The position numbers and the translations under genes were made by a program. This document shows positions 32,695-40,374 of a stretch of 45,760 nt of DNA, in pieces. Source of the DNA: Polaromonas sp. Lineage in GTDB: Bacteria > Pseudomonadota > Gammaproteobacteria > Burkholderiales > Burkholderiaceae_C. Location of the stretch: positions 1 through 45,760 of the forward strand of contig JAKFXR010000010.1 of NCBI GenBank assembly GCA_021731285.1, written 5' to 3'. The notes beneath the pieces are model-generated. The model did not search any database and was not told the origin of the DNA. It saw only the letters and a program-made list of their open reading frames with translations. Position 1 is the first letter of the stretch. Every line of letters starts with the position of its first letter.

Positions 32695-34314
32695 TCACAT
32701 TCGCGCGACTCCAAACTGCATGGGGTGAAGTTGCCGCGCGTCAGCCTCTGCACACATGGCCAGACATTGCGCCAGCACAGCGCGTGTATCGCGCGGATCG
32801 ATCACGCCGTCGTCAAGCAGCAGGCCTGAGGTGTAGAAGGCGCCGGCCTGTGCCTCAAACATTGCCACAATCTTGTCGAACTGCGCCTGCGACTGCGCTG
32901 CATCCACCGCCACGCCTTTGCGCGCCATGGCTGCTTCAGTGACGATCTGCATGGTGCGTGCCGCCTGCTCGCCGCCCATGACAGCCGTTTTGGCATTCGG
33001 CCAGCTGAACAGAAAGCGCGGCGCATACCCGCGTCCGCACATGCCGTAGTTGCCAGCACCAAAAGACGCGCCGCACTGGATGGTGATTTGCGGTACGCTG
33101 GCGTTGGTCACCGCCTGGATCATCTTGGAGCCGTGTTTGATCATGCCGCCCTGCTCGCTCTCCTTGCCCACCATGTAGCCGGTGGTGTTTTGCAGGTAAA
33201 CAATGGGGTGGCCCAGCTGGCAGCAGCGCTGGATGAAATGTGTGGCCTTGTTGGCGCCGGCCACGTCAATAGGACCGTTGTTGCTGATGATGCCCACCGC
33301 ATGGCCGTCTATGCTTGCCTGCACGCAGAGCGTGGCCGCACCATACAGCGGCTTGAACTCCAGCAGGTCCGAGCCGTCCACCAGTCTGGCCATCACCTCG
33401 CGCATGTCCACCGGCTGGCGCAAGTCGTCTGCCATCAGGCCCAGCAGCTCTTCTGCGGCCAAGGCGGGCAGCGCCGGATTTACTTTTAAATTGATAGCGC
33501 CTGGCGTCCACCCCATAAGGGCAACATGCTGTTTTGCCATACCAATGGCGTGGCGGTCGTCTTCAGCCAGGCTTTCCCCCAGGCCAGACACCATGGCATG
33601 CATTTCTGCGCCGCCCAGTTCTTCTTCAGTCGCCACCTCACCGGTGGCCGCCATCAGCAAGGGCGGACCCGCCAGAAAAGCCCGCGAGCGGCCACGCACC
33701 AGAATCACGACGTCGCTCAGGCCCGGCATGTAGGCCCCGCCTGCGGTGCCGGAGCCGTGCTGAACCGTCAGCACAGGAATGCCGGCCGCCGACAAACGCG
33801 CCAGATTGCGAAACAAAGCCCCGCCGTGCACAAAACCCTCGACGCGGTAGCGCATGAGGTTGGCGCCGGCGCTCTCGACCAGGTGGATAAAGGGCAACTT
33901 GTTTTGCAGTGCGATCTCCTGCACGCGCAGGATTTTCTCCAGCCCCATCGGCTGGATGGCGCCGGCATCAATGCCCGAGTCGCTGGCCACCACCATGCAG
34001 CGCACACCTTCCACAAACCCGATGCCTGCCACAACGCCACCGCCGGGGACAGACTGCTCCGGGTCCTTGCTGTCCTGCATGAAGCCGGCCAGCGCGCAAA
34101 GCGGGAGGTAAGGTGACCCCGGGTCCAGCAGCAAGGCGATGCGTTCGCGCGGCAACAACTGACCACGCTTGTCGAACACCGGCCGGGACTTGGCCGAAGC
34201 CTGCGCAGCGCGCTCTTCCAGCGCCCGCAGCGCGGCGATGCGCGACAGCATGGCATCCCGGCGCTGCAGGGCCAATGCGCCCTGCGCATTCCACGCTGAC
34301 TGAAAAATGGTCAC
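32695..34314 (-). CDS. atuC: Acyl-CoA carboxylase beta subunit (AtuC-like)
   Basis: The 539-residue carboxyltransferase has the N-domain segments HLVESAGANLMRYRVEGF and SGTAGGAYMPGLSDVVILV, then FLAGPPLLMAATGEVATEEE. The C-domain includes FGAGNYGMCGRGYAPRFLF and PNAKTAVMGGEQAARTM. It transfers CO2 from biotin to the acyl-CoA. The PGLSD form at the biotin-side loop resembles, from memory, geranyl-CoA carboxylase (AtuC) more than methylcrotonyl-CoA carboxylase, which has PAMSDE. A short repeat (33484-33522) lies inside the gene. It overlaps the SDR gene by four bases. Confidence 0.85.
   Translation of the reverse strand: MTIFQSAWNAQGALALQRRDAMLSRIAALRALEERAAQASAKSRPVFDKRGQLLPRERIALLLDPGSPYLPLCALAGFMQDSKDPEQSVPGGGVVAGIGFVEGVRCMVVASDSGIDAGAIQPMGLEKILRVQEIALQNKLPFIHLVESAGANLMRYRVEGFVHGGALFRNLARLSAAGIPVLTVQHGSGTAGGAYMPGLSDVVILVRGRSRAFLAGPPLLMAATGEVATEEELGGAEMHAMVSGLGESLAEDDRHAIGMAKQHVALMGWTPGAINLKVNPALPALAAEELLGLMADDLRQPVDMREVMARLVDGSDLLEFKPLYGAATLCVQASIDGHAVGIISNNGPIDVAGANKATHFIQRCCQLGHPIVYLQNTTGYMVGKESEQGGMIKHGSKMIQAVTNASVPQITIQCGASFGAGNYGMCGRGYAPRFLFSWPNAKTAVMGGEQAARTMQIVTEAAMARKGVAVDAAQSQAQFDKIVAMFEAQAGAFYTSGLLLDDGVIDPRDTRAVLAQCLAMCAEADARQLHPMQFGVARM
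33484..33522. repeat. Short dispersed repeat inside carboxylase beta gene
   Basis: The sequence TTTTAAATTGATAGCGCC with the downstream CCCCATAAGGGC has the layout of the short GATAGC/CCC...GGG repeats seen in other gaps. It encodes residues in the linker that follows the N-domain (MGWTPGAINLKVN) and keeps the frame. Assignment to the family is by eye. Confidence 0.45.
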
Positions 34315-35195
34315 CTGGAAAAAACTTTCGGCGTGGTCGCCAGATGAAAGCCGTCATAGGGTGTGACGGCCTCGCGCTGCAAGGCCTGTGCATCCGGCAG
34401 CCGCATGGGCCAGCCCATGCGCGCCTGCGGCCGCGCGCCGTCGACGCGCAGCACGCTGCCGCTGATGAAGCTGGCGGCCGGACTGAGCAAAAAGACGATG
34501 GCGGCAGAAGCCTCAGCCTCGGTGCCAAAACGTCCCAGGGGTACGGTGTTACGCATCTCGCGCAGCATGTCCCCCGCTTCGGGCGGGTAGTGGTCCATGC
34601 CGCTGGAGGCGATATAGCCAGGCGCCACGGCATTGACACGCACGCCGTTGTGCGCCCACTCGGCCGCAGCCGTCTCGGTCAGGCTGACCATACCTGCACG
34701 CGCCGCGCCGCTGTGGCCCATGGAAGGCATGGAGCCCCAGATGTCAGCCACCATGTTGACAATGCTGCCGCCGTGCTGCGCCATGAACTGCAGATAACAT
34801 TCACGCGCCATTAAAAAGCCGCCCGTCAGGTTGGTGCTGACCACCGCGTCCCAGCCCTTGGCGCTGATGCTCTCCAGCGGCGCGATGTACTGGCCGCCGG
34901 CATTGTTGACCAGGCCATCGATGCGCCCATGGGCCGCCACCATGGCGGCCACCGTGCTCTGCACCGATGCCTCCTGGCGGATATCGCAGGGGTGGAAACT
35001 CACACGGCCACCGCCGGCAACGATCTCGCCGGCCACGTCGTGCAGTTTGTCGAGCTTGCGGCCGACCAGCACCACATGCGCGCCCAGCGCGGCCAGCTCA
35101 TGCGCAGTGCAGCGGCCTATGCCCGAGCCACCGCCGGTCACAACCATCACCTTGCCCGCAAACAAGCCAGGCGCAAATACGGATCGGTAGCTCAT
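34311..35195 (-). CDS. atuB: SDR-family protein (AtuB / trans-2-enoyl-CoA reductase-like)
   Basis: The 294-residue protein has the NAD(P) motif TGGGSGIG (residues 20-27) and NNAGG (97-101). The usual catalytic Tyr-x3-Lys is replaced by Ser162-x3-Arg166 in HSGAARAGM. The HSGAARAG segment is the form found in peroxisomal trans-2-enoyl-CoA reductases and in AtuB-type proteins, which do not use the classical tyrosine. It is therefore more likely a reductase of unsaturated acyl-CoA than an alcohol dehydrogenase, though this is an inference. It overlaps both the TetR gene and the carboxylase beta gene by four bases. Confidence 0.82.
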   Translation of the reverse strand: MSYRSVFAPGLFAGKVMVVTGGGSGIGRCTAHELAALGAHVVLVGRKLDKLHDVAGEIVAGGGRVSFHPCDIRQEASVQSTVAAMVAAHGRIDGLVNNAGGQYIAPLESISAKGWDAVVSTNLTGGFLMARECYLQFMAQHGGSIVNMVADIWGSMPSMGHSGAARAGMVSLTETAAAEWAHNGVRVNAVAPGYIASSGMDHYPPEAGDMLREMRNTVPLGRFGTEAEASAAIVFLLSPAASFISGSVLRVDGARPQARMGWPMRLPDAQALQREAVTPYDGFHLATTPKVFSR

Positions 35196-35887
35196 GACGC
35201 TTGTTTCCTTGCTGGTTTTTTGGCAGGCGCGCTGGCCATGAAAAGCGCCATGGCCGCGTCGGTCAATTCGTCGAGCGATGCCTCTTTTTTGGGGTCAAAC
35301 CATTGCACCGACCAGTTCAGCGCACCGAAGATCAGCAGCCGGGCCAGTTTGACCGGCGCCTTGAGCAGCCCCCGCTTGTGCAAGGCCTGCAGCACCGGCT
35401 CCCACAGCGCTTCATAGTCGCCCTGCAAGCGCGCCAGCGCCGTGCGCTGCTTGGCGGTGATGGAGCGCGACTCGTACAGCATCACCGGGATGAAGTCGCT
35501 TCCAGGCCCCAGCAGAACATCAAAGTGGTTGCGTATCAGCACCCGCAGCAGCGTCACGGCGTCGGGCGCAGAGGCCGCCGCAGCATCCAGCGCCACCGCC
35601 TGCCGCGCGATGGCGGTGCGCATGCCTTCGTCCATCACCGCATGCAGCAGTGCGCCCTTGCTTTTGAAGTGATAAAACGGCGAACCGCTGTGCATGCCGA
35701 CGGCCGCAGCGATGTCACGCGTGCTGGTGGCCTCAAAACCCTTGCGCCTGAACAACCGGGCTGCCGCATTGACCAGCTCGACCCGGCGGTTGCCGTCGTC
35801 TCGCTCGGCCACGGTTTTGCGCGGCCGGCCGCGCGCCCGTTTCTCAGCGGGTTGGGCCTCGCGGGAGTTTGTTGCAATGGTGTCCAT
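35192..35887 (-). CDS. atuR: TetR-family regulator (AtuR-like)
   Basis: The 231-residue protein starts MDTIATNSREAQPAEKRARG at 35887. A basic tail leads into the TetR HTH (ATSTRDIAAAVGMHSGSPFY, residues 53-72, then HFKSKGALL). It is the first gene of a minus-strand operon with the SDR, carboxylase, dehydrogenase and hydratase genes, and its stop overlaps the next start. A palindromic site at 35915-35942, 28 bases upstream of the ATG, points to autorepression; a matching site at 19428 suggests control of atuA and the liv operon too. The inducer is probably an acyl-CoA or terpenoid acid of the pathway, by analogy with AtuR. Confidence 0.88.
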   Translation of the reverse strand: MDTIATNSREAQPAEKRARGRPRKTVAERDDGNRRVELVNAAARLFRRKGFEATSTRDIAAAVGMHSGSPFYHFKSKGALLHAVMDEGMRTAIARQAVALDAAAASAPDAVTLLRVLIRNHFDVLLGPGSDFIPVMLYESRSITAKQRTALARLQGDYEALWEPVLQALHKRGLLKAPVKLARLLIFGALNWSVQWFDPKKEASLDELTDAAMALFMASAPAKKPARKQAS

Positions 35888-35914
35888 GGAGGCCAACCAT
35901 AACAAAACCCGGTA

Positions 35915-35942
35915 TTTTTAGCAAGCAGTTGCTTTGTGAAAA
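35915..35942. promoter_or_regulatory. Palindromic operator upstream of the TetR gene
   Basis: Left arm TTTTTAGCAAGCA (35915-35927), two-base spacer, right arm TGCTTTGTGAAAA (35930-35942). Compared with the perfect palindrome at 19428-19455 the left arm differs at two positions and the right arm at one, with the same 13-2-13 layout. It covers the expected promoter of the TetR gene, consistent with autorepression. Confidence 0.8.
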
Positions 35943-35944
35943 TA

Positions 35945-35973
35945 AGCCGGTACAAAAACACACCAGACCGGCT
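35945..35973 (-). terminator. Possible terminator of the flavin-reductase-like gene
   Basis: On the minus strand AGCCGGT (35967-35973) and ACCGGCT (35945-35951) form a seven-base stem with a 15-base loop, followed by TATTTTC. The stem is short and the T-run imperfect, so the call is weak. Confidence 0.35.
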
Positions 35974-36000
35974 GCGGAATCCGCCCTTGGCGGCAAGCTC

Positions 36001-36756
36001 TCAAGAGGGCGTCTCTGCGCCTTGGGTCCGCTCGCTTCCCCCATACCGGTGACGCGACCAGGCTACCAAGGCCTTGCCAGCCAACCCCTTCAGCCCGGTG
36101 TGCTTCCATGGTGCATAGGCCTCTTCCGGACCGCGACCCAGACGCGACTTCTGCAAGCGTTCGCCACGGCCGTAAAACTCCCGAAAGCTCATCAAGAGCG
36201 GGTGCCAGCGGTCAGGGTCCACCCGGTGCGCGTGCCCCTGCATCAGGATGTCTGAATGCGCATGCACTTTGACGATGCGCACTTCCACACACACCGCCGG
36301 CACGCCCATGCGCGGGTCCCGCCGGGCGAAGGGGCGGATGTCCTCGACAACAGCTTCCAGTTGAACCGGACACTCCTGCGCACGCAGCGGTGCCACCGCC
36401 TCCGAGGCCTGTGGCGTCAAACCGCTGGCGGCAAACTTGTCGGCCTCATGCCGGTAGCCCAGCAGCTTTTTATGCACCGGCACCGAGCGGCTGCCCGTGG
36501 TGAGCGCCAGACGGTTCACCGCCTCCGCCAGGTTGTCTGAGGGCAGGTTCAACACACACTGGCCGGAGCGTCTGAGGTTGTCAGTTGTTTGCGAGCTGGC
36601 GTCCAGGCCCAGCATGCAGCTCCAGCCCAGCCACCAGGCCGACGACATGGGTGCGAGGTTGCTGCTACCGTCTTCATTGAGGGTGCTGACCAGCACGACG
36701 GGCGTGCCCCAGTACTGGATGGCGGGTTCTATCAGGTGATGCATGGCTGTGTCCAT
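36001..36756 (-). CDS. Flavin reductase-like domain protein
   Basis: The 251-residue protein starts MDTAMHHLIEPAIQYWGTPV. The segments VLVSTLNEDGSSNLAPMSSA and CVLNLPSDNLAEAVNRLA match the FMN-binding split-barrel of flavin reductase-like proteins. The C-terminal 60 residues are basic and less typical. Its role is unknown: such proteins supply reduced flavin to oxygenases or act in small-molecule resistance. The gene ends 58 bases from the TetR operator and is transcribed in the same direction, but the possible terminator between them suggests a separate unit. An alternative start is at 36744. Confidence 0.8.
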   Translation of the reverse strand: MDTAMHHLIEPAIQYWGTPVVLVSTLNEDGSSNLAPMSSAWWLGWSCMLGLDASSQTTDNLRRSGQCVLNLPSDNLAEAVNRLALTTGSRSVPVHKKLLGYRHEADKFAASGLTPQASEAVAPLRAQECPVQLEAVVEDIRPFARRDPRMGVPAVCVEVRIVKVHAHSDILMQGHAHRVDPDRWHPLLMSFREFYGRGERLQKSRLGRGPEEAYAPWKHTGLKGLAGKALVAWSRHRYGGSERTQGAETPS

Positions 36757-36826
36757 AAAGTGATGGCCACAGTCTGGTTTCTTGTGCGCCAGCCGTCTCG
36801 CTGCTTTCGGACATGCCGTTCAAACC

Positions 36827-37226
36827 TCAGTCCAACCCGCGCGCCCGCTCCAGCAACAGTTCGCGCTCACGCGCGTTGCGCGCCAGGGCTGCCGCGCGCT
36901 CAAACTCCGCCCGCGCTTCTGCATGACGCCCCAGTTTGGCCAGCAGATCGCCGCGCACGCTGGGCAGCCACTGGTAGGCCTGCAATGCAGGCGTGGCGTG
37001 CAAACCATCAATGATGGACAGCCCTGCCGCCGGTCCGTAGGCCATGCCGACTGCAACGGCACGGTTGATCTCCACCACCGGTGACGGCGAGACCTGCGCC
37101 AGCTCTTCGTAAAGTGTGGCGATGCGCGACCAGTCGGTCGCATCACCGCTTGCAGCGCGCGCATGGCAGGCTGCAATTTCTGCTTGCAGCACATAAGGGC
37201 CGCGTGCACCCGCCAACGCGGCGGCG
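36827..37226 (-). pseudogene. C-terminal remnant of an ECF sigma factor (DUF6596 / ECF42-type), cut by IS21
   Basis: The minus-strand frame from the IS junction at 37226 down to 36827 encodes GPYVLQAEIAACHARA, DWSRIATLYEELAQVSPSPV and AVAVGMAYGPAAGLSIID. This is the TPR-like C-terminal extension typical of ECF42 sigma factors with the DUF6596 domain. The sigma domains and about two thirds of the protein are missing; the frame continues into the IS left end but that part is unrelated. The missing part is not found on the far side of the element, so the IS event was accompanied by a deletion or rearrangement. Confidence 0.85.
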
Positions 37227-37252
37227 TGTTGCCGCCGACCGAAAATTGACAG
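37227..37252 (+). repeat. IS21 left terminal repeat
   Basis: Left 26-base end of the element, inverse of 39747-39772 with four mismatches. It ends in TTGACAG; a second TTGACAG follows inside the element. Confidence 0.85.
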
Positions 37253-37340
37253 CCTAAAAGCGAGAGTGCCGATCCTAAATTGACAGGGGTGTTCCACTGT
37301 CCTGCTGAAAATTTCAGCAGGGATGTAAAAGGTGATCACC

Positions 37341-38864
37341 ATGGACATGATTGGCAAGGTGCGGCGCATGAAGCTGCGCGACCAACTCTCTGACGGAGAG
37401 ATATGCAGGCGAACTGGGCTGGCCAGAAATACGGTCAAGAAGTGGCTCAAGGCGCCAGGCGACATTAACCCGAAGTACCAACGCAGGAAGGCTGATGGCA
37501 AGCTCACGCCGTTCGCGGCTGCGTTGGAGCAAGCGCTGCGCACGGACGCGCACAGGGCCAAGCAGGCACGGCGCAGCGGCAAGGCTCTGTTCGCGCAGAT
37601 CCAGGCCCAGGGATACCGGGGCGGCTACAGCGCCGTTACCGACTTCATTCGCTCATGGCGAGAGGAAAGCATCAAGGATCCCACCAAGGCGTTTGTTCCA
37701 CTGAGCTTCGAGCTCGGCGAGGCATTCCAGTTCGACTGGAGTGAAGAAGGCCTATTAATTGGCGGTGTCTTCTACAAACTGCAAGTCGCCCATCTGAAGC
37801 TGTGCGCCAGTCGGGCCTTCTGGTTGGTGGCCTATCCGGGCCAAGGCCACGAGATGCTGTTCGATGCCCATACCCGGTCTTTCCATGCATTGGGTGGTGT
37901 TGCCAGGCGCGGCATATACGACAACATGAAGACGGCGGTGGACAAGGTCAAGAAGGGCAAGGGGCGCATAGTCAATGCGCGCTTCTCGGCCATGTGCAGT
38001 CACTACCTGTTTGATCCGGACTTCTGCAACGTGGCATCGGGCTGGGAGAAAGGCGTGGTGGAGAAGAACGTTCAGGACAGTCGCAGGCGGATCTGGATTG
38101 AGGCGGGCACCAGACGCTTTGGATCGTTCGCCGAGCTCAACGCCTGGCTCGGCGAGCGATGTCACTCCATTTGGGCCGATACCGTGCATCCGATTCACAA
38201 GCAGTTCAGCGTGGCAGAAATGCTTGAGCTGGAGCGCCCCCATCTCATGTCCATGCCCGTGCTCTTTGATGGCTACGTGGAGAAGCCGGCACGGGTGAGC
38301 AGCACCTGCTTGGTTGCAGTGGCCCGCAACCGTTACTCCGTGCCCTGTGAATGGGCGGGACACCTGGTGAGCACACGGCTGTATCCCAACCGGGTGGACG
38401 TTGCTTGTGCGGAAACCATCATCGCCAGTCATGTCCGTACCCCGGGCAGCGGGCAAACGACGTATGACTGGCAACACTACATTGAGCTGGTGCAACGTAA
38501 GCCCGGCGCGTTGCGGAACGGGGCACCGTTTCTGGATCTGCCCGCGCCATTACAGCGTTTGCGCAAATCCCTGCTGCGGCACCCCGGAGGGGATCGCACG
38601 ATGGCACAAGTGCTGGCGAGCGTGCCGCAGGCCGGATTGGACGCAGTCCTGGTGGCTGTTGATCTGGTTCTTGAAGGGGCTACGCCCACTGGCAGTGTCA
38701 GTGCCGAGCATGTGCGCAATGTACTGGCGCGGCTCAATGCACCGCCGAGGCCGGAGCATGCACAGACCGCTTTGCAGTTAACCCACCTTCCGATAGCGGA
38801 TACCGCACGCTACGACCGCCTGCGGCCCACCCATCACGATGATCAAGGAGTCTTCCATGCATGA
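37341..38864 (+). CDS. istA: IS21 transposase IstA
   Basis: The 507-residue transposase starts [20 protein letters not shown] at 37341. An N-terminal HTH (about 5-36: [17 protein letters not shown]) is followed by a DDE integrase core with likely catalytic residues D132 (FQFDWSEE), D194 (GIYDNMKT) and E241 (GVVEKNVQ), and a C-terminal Mu-like domain. The catalytic triad and length look complete, so the enzyme is likely functional. It overlaps istB by eight bases, the standard IS21 arrangement. The in-frame GTG nine bases upstream is a less likely start. Confidence 0.95.
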   Translation: MDMIGKVRRMKLRDQLSDGEICRRTGLARNTVKKWLKAPGDINPKYQRRKADGKLTPFAAALEQALRTDAHRAKQARRSGKALFAQIQAQGYRGGYSAVTDFIRSWREESIKDPTKAFVPLSFELGEAFQFDWSEEGLLIGGVFYKLQVAHLKLCASRAFWLVAYPGQGHEMLFDAHTRSFHALGGVARRGIYDNMKTAVDKVKKGKGRIVNARFSAMCSHYLFDPDFCNVASGWEKGVVEKNVQDSRRRIWIEAGTRRFGSFAELNAWLGERCHSIWADTVHPIHKQFSVAEMLELERPHLMSMPVLFDGYVEKPARVSSTCLVAVARNRYSVPCEWAGHLVSTRLYPNRVDVACAETIIASHVRTPGSGQTTYDWQHYIELVQRKPGALRNGAPFLDLPAPLQRLRKSLLRHPGGDRTMAQVLASVPQAGLDAVLVAVDLVLEGATPTGSVSAEHVRNVLARLNAPPRPEHAQTALQLTHLPIADTARYDRLRPTHHDDQGVFHA

Positions 38865-39672
38865 TGCAGTACGCAATGTTCAAAGCGAACTCAAGGCCTT
38901 GCGGCTCAATGGCATGGCCAGCGCTTGGGGCGATCTCATGGAGCAGGATGGTGGATCAACGATCGAGAGTTCACGTTGGTTGATTGAGCATCTGCTGCAG
39001 GCAGAAGATGTGGACCGGCACATGCGCTCCATCGCCCACCAGATGAAGGCTGCACGCTTCCCGATCCATCGAGATCTTGCAGGCTTCGACTTTGACGTGT
39101 CGCAAGTCGACAAAGCGCTCATCAAGAAGCTGGCAGACCTGGCCTTCACGGAGGACGCGCAGAACGTCGTTCTGATAGGTGGGCCGGGCACTGGTAAAAC
39201 CCACCTGGCTACTGCACTGGGAATCTCTGGCTTGACCCACCATTCAAAGCGCGTTCGGTTCTACTCGACAGTGGATCTGGTCAATGCGTTGGAGCATGAA
39301 AAAGCCAAAGGGATTCCAGGCCGTATAGCCATGAGCTTGATGCGCATGGACTTGGTCGTGCTGGATGAACTGGGCTACCTGCCATTCAGCCAAGCAGGAG
39401 GCGCCTTGCTGTTCCATCTGCTATCAAAGCTCTACGAGCACACCAGTGTTCTGATCACCACGAACCTGACATTTGCTGAATGGTCTGCCGTGTTCGGGGA
39501 CGCCAAGATGACTACGGCATTGCTTGACCGCCTGACCCATCACTGCCACATCGTCGAGACGGGCAACGAGTCGTACCGATTCCGGCACAGCTCTAAAGAA
39601 GCCAAGGGCAAGATCAAATCAAGGGAGACGCACCGCAGATCCGACACCAGCCAGGAGGTGACAAACCTGTAA
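38857..39672 (+). CDS. istB: IS21 helper ATPase IstB
   Basis: The 271-residue AAA+ ATPase starts [20 protein letters not shown] at 38857 behind AAGGAG. It has Walker A GGPGTGKT (108-115), Walker [13 protein letters not shown] (about 166-177) and the C-terminal basic tail typical of IstB. It loads and activates IstA at the target. Translation is coupled to istA through the overlap. Confidence 0.95.
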   Translation: MHDAVRNVQSELKALRLNGMASAWGDLMEQDGGSTIESSRWLIEHLLQAEDVDRHMRSIAHQMKAARFPIHRDLAGFDFDVSQVDKALIKKLADLAFTEDAQNVVLIGGPGTGKTHLATALGISGLTHHSKRVRFYSTVDLVNALEHEKAKGIPGRIAMSLMRMDLVVLDELGYLPFSQAGGALLFHLLSKLYEHTSVLITTNLTFAEWSAVFGDAKMTTALLDRLTHHCHIVETGNESYRFRHSSKEAKGKIKSRETHRRSDTSQEVTNL

Positions 39673-39746
39673 AAAGCTATAGTTATTCACAGTCAGCAGA
39701 CTAACTGTTGGCTACAAGCCCTCTATCAAAATTGGATTGGCACTCA

Positions 39747-39772
39747 CTGTCAAGATTCAATCGGCGGCAACA
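39747..39772 (-). repeat. IS21 right terminal repeat
   Basis: Right 26-base end of the element, inverse of the left end with four mismatches. It supplies the stop codon of the truncated gene at 39757-39963. Confidence 0.85.
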
Positions 39773-39963
39773 CATTGGAAGCTGGGCGTCCCAAAGAAGC
39801 CGGTGCAGTTTGAACCGGCGATGCTCATCTGTTCAAGACCCTTGGGGTTGAACGAAGTGTCTGACTGAGAGAGGAACTGGGCGTGGCCTGCAAATGAGGT
39901 CAGCCCTAGCGTCACCATCACCAAGAAGTTGCGTAGTCGTTGTCGGGGAGTTTGAATAAGCAT
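39757..39963 (-). pseudogene. Truncated secreted protein gene, 3' end replaced by IS21
   Basis: The frame starts at the ATG at 39963 with GGAGG seven bases before it. It encodes a signal peptide (RNFLVMVTLGLTSFAGHAQ) and a short mature part ending GFFGTPSFQ. The last five codons and the stop lie in the IS21 right end, so the original gene was longer and the remnant has 63 native codons or so. Function unknown; the mature part has one clear cysteine and no recognised domain. It is divergent from the XRE regulator gene. Confidence 0.7.
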
Positions 39964-39978
39964 TGATCCTCCAGTTTG

Positions 39979-40050
39979 TAGATTTATTGATCTAGTTGGT
40001 GCGCGTAGTTTGCCAGATATAGATTCATCGTCTATGGATTTATCGGCCTA
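39979..40050. promoter_or_regulatory. Operator-like repeats between a secreted-protein gene and an XRE gene
   Basis: Three similar sites: TAGATTTATTGATCTA (39979-39994), TAGATTCATCGTCTA (40020-40034) and TGGATTTATCGGCCTA (40035-40050). The first two are inverted repeats with arms TAGAT/ATCTA and TAGA/TCTA. They fill the 106-base divergent region and are probably bound by the XRE protein. Confidence 0.6.
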
Positions 40051-40069
40051 GGGAAATGAGACTCCCCGG

Positions 40070-40336
40070 ATGGGGAAGTGGATAGTCAAACTGCCAAACA
40101 AAGACGTAGCTCTGCATAGCTTTGGCGCGGCCGTCCGCAAGCTGCGTGAGGACAAGGAATTGACGCAGGAACAGCTTGCAGAGTTCAGCGAAATGCATGT
40201 GACTTACATCAGCCAGATTGAACGTGGCATCAAAAATTTGTCCCTGTTCAATATCGTGCGCGTTGCGCATGCTTTGGGTGTTTCACCTGCCGAACTCTTT
40301 TCCGCTGCGGAAACGGTACGTCAGCCCGCACGGTAA
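40070..40336 (+). CDS. XRE-family HTH transcriptional regulator
   Basis: The 88-residue protein has a Cro/CI-type HTH from about residue 20 to 75 (AVRKLREDKELTQEQLAE, then MHVTYISQIERGIKNLSLFN) and little else. Such single-domain regulators control a neighbouring accessory gene or themselves. It is divergent from the truncated secreted-protein gene and is preceded by three repeated operator-like sites. It could regulate the unknown genes downstream, although these lie on the other strand. The ATG at 40070 follows GGGAAATGAGACTCCCC without a strong ribosome-binding site. Confidence 0.88.
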   Translation: MGKWIVKLPNKDVALHSFGAAVRKLREDKELTQEQLAEFSEMHVTYISQIERGIKNLSLFNIVRVAHALGVSPAELFSAAETVRQPAR

Positions 40337-40374
40337 AGACAGTGGCCCGACCTACCGATGGCACAGGCCCACTA

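Larger units (their letters stand above)
37227..39772 (+). mobile_element. IS21-family insertion sequence
   Basis: The element carries istA and istB and is bounded by inverted ends: TGTTGCCGCCGACCGAAAAT plus TTGACAG on the left (37227-37252) and the reverse complement of 39747-39772 on the right, matching at 22 of 26 positions. Internal repeats of the TTGACAG motif occur near both ends, as usual for IS21 (left at 37246 and near 37280; right near 39740). The flanks (GGCGGCG on the left, CATTGGA on the right) show no target duplication, which suggests a rearrangement after insertion. Confidence 0.93.

Noticed and set aside
26951..35195. Reading the right arm as a leucine/isovalerate (Liu) operon
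   Set aside because: No HMG-CoA lyase or isovaleryl-CoA dehydrogenase-like gene is present, and AtuA, AtuB and AtuD-like genes point to a terpenoid-type pathway; not fully excluded.
36827..37582. Single 251-residue protein spanning the sigma-factor remnant and the IS left end
   Set aside because: The frame is only accidentally open through the IS end; residues beyond 37226 are unrelated to the sigma factor and lie opposite istA.
40070..40336. XRE protein as the controller (C protein) of a restriction-modification system
   Set aside because: No methyltransferase or endonuclease gene is nearby.
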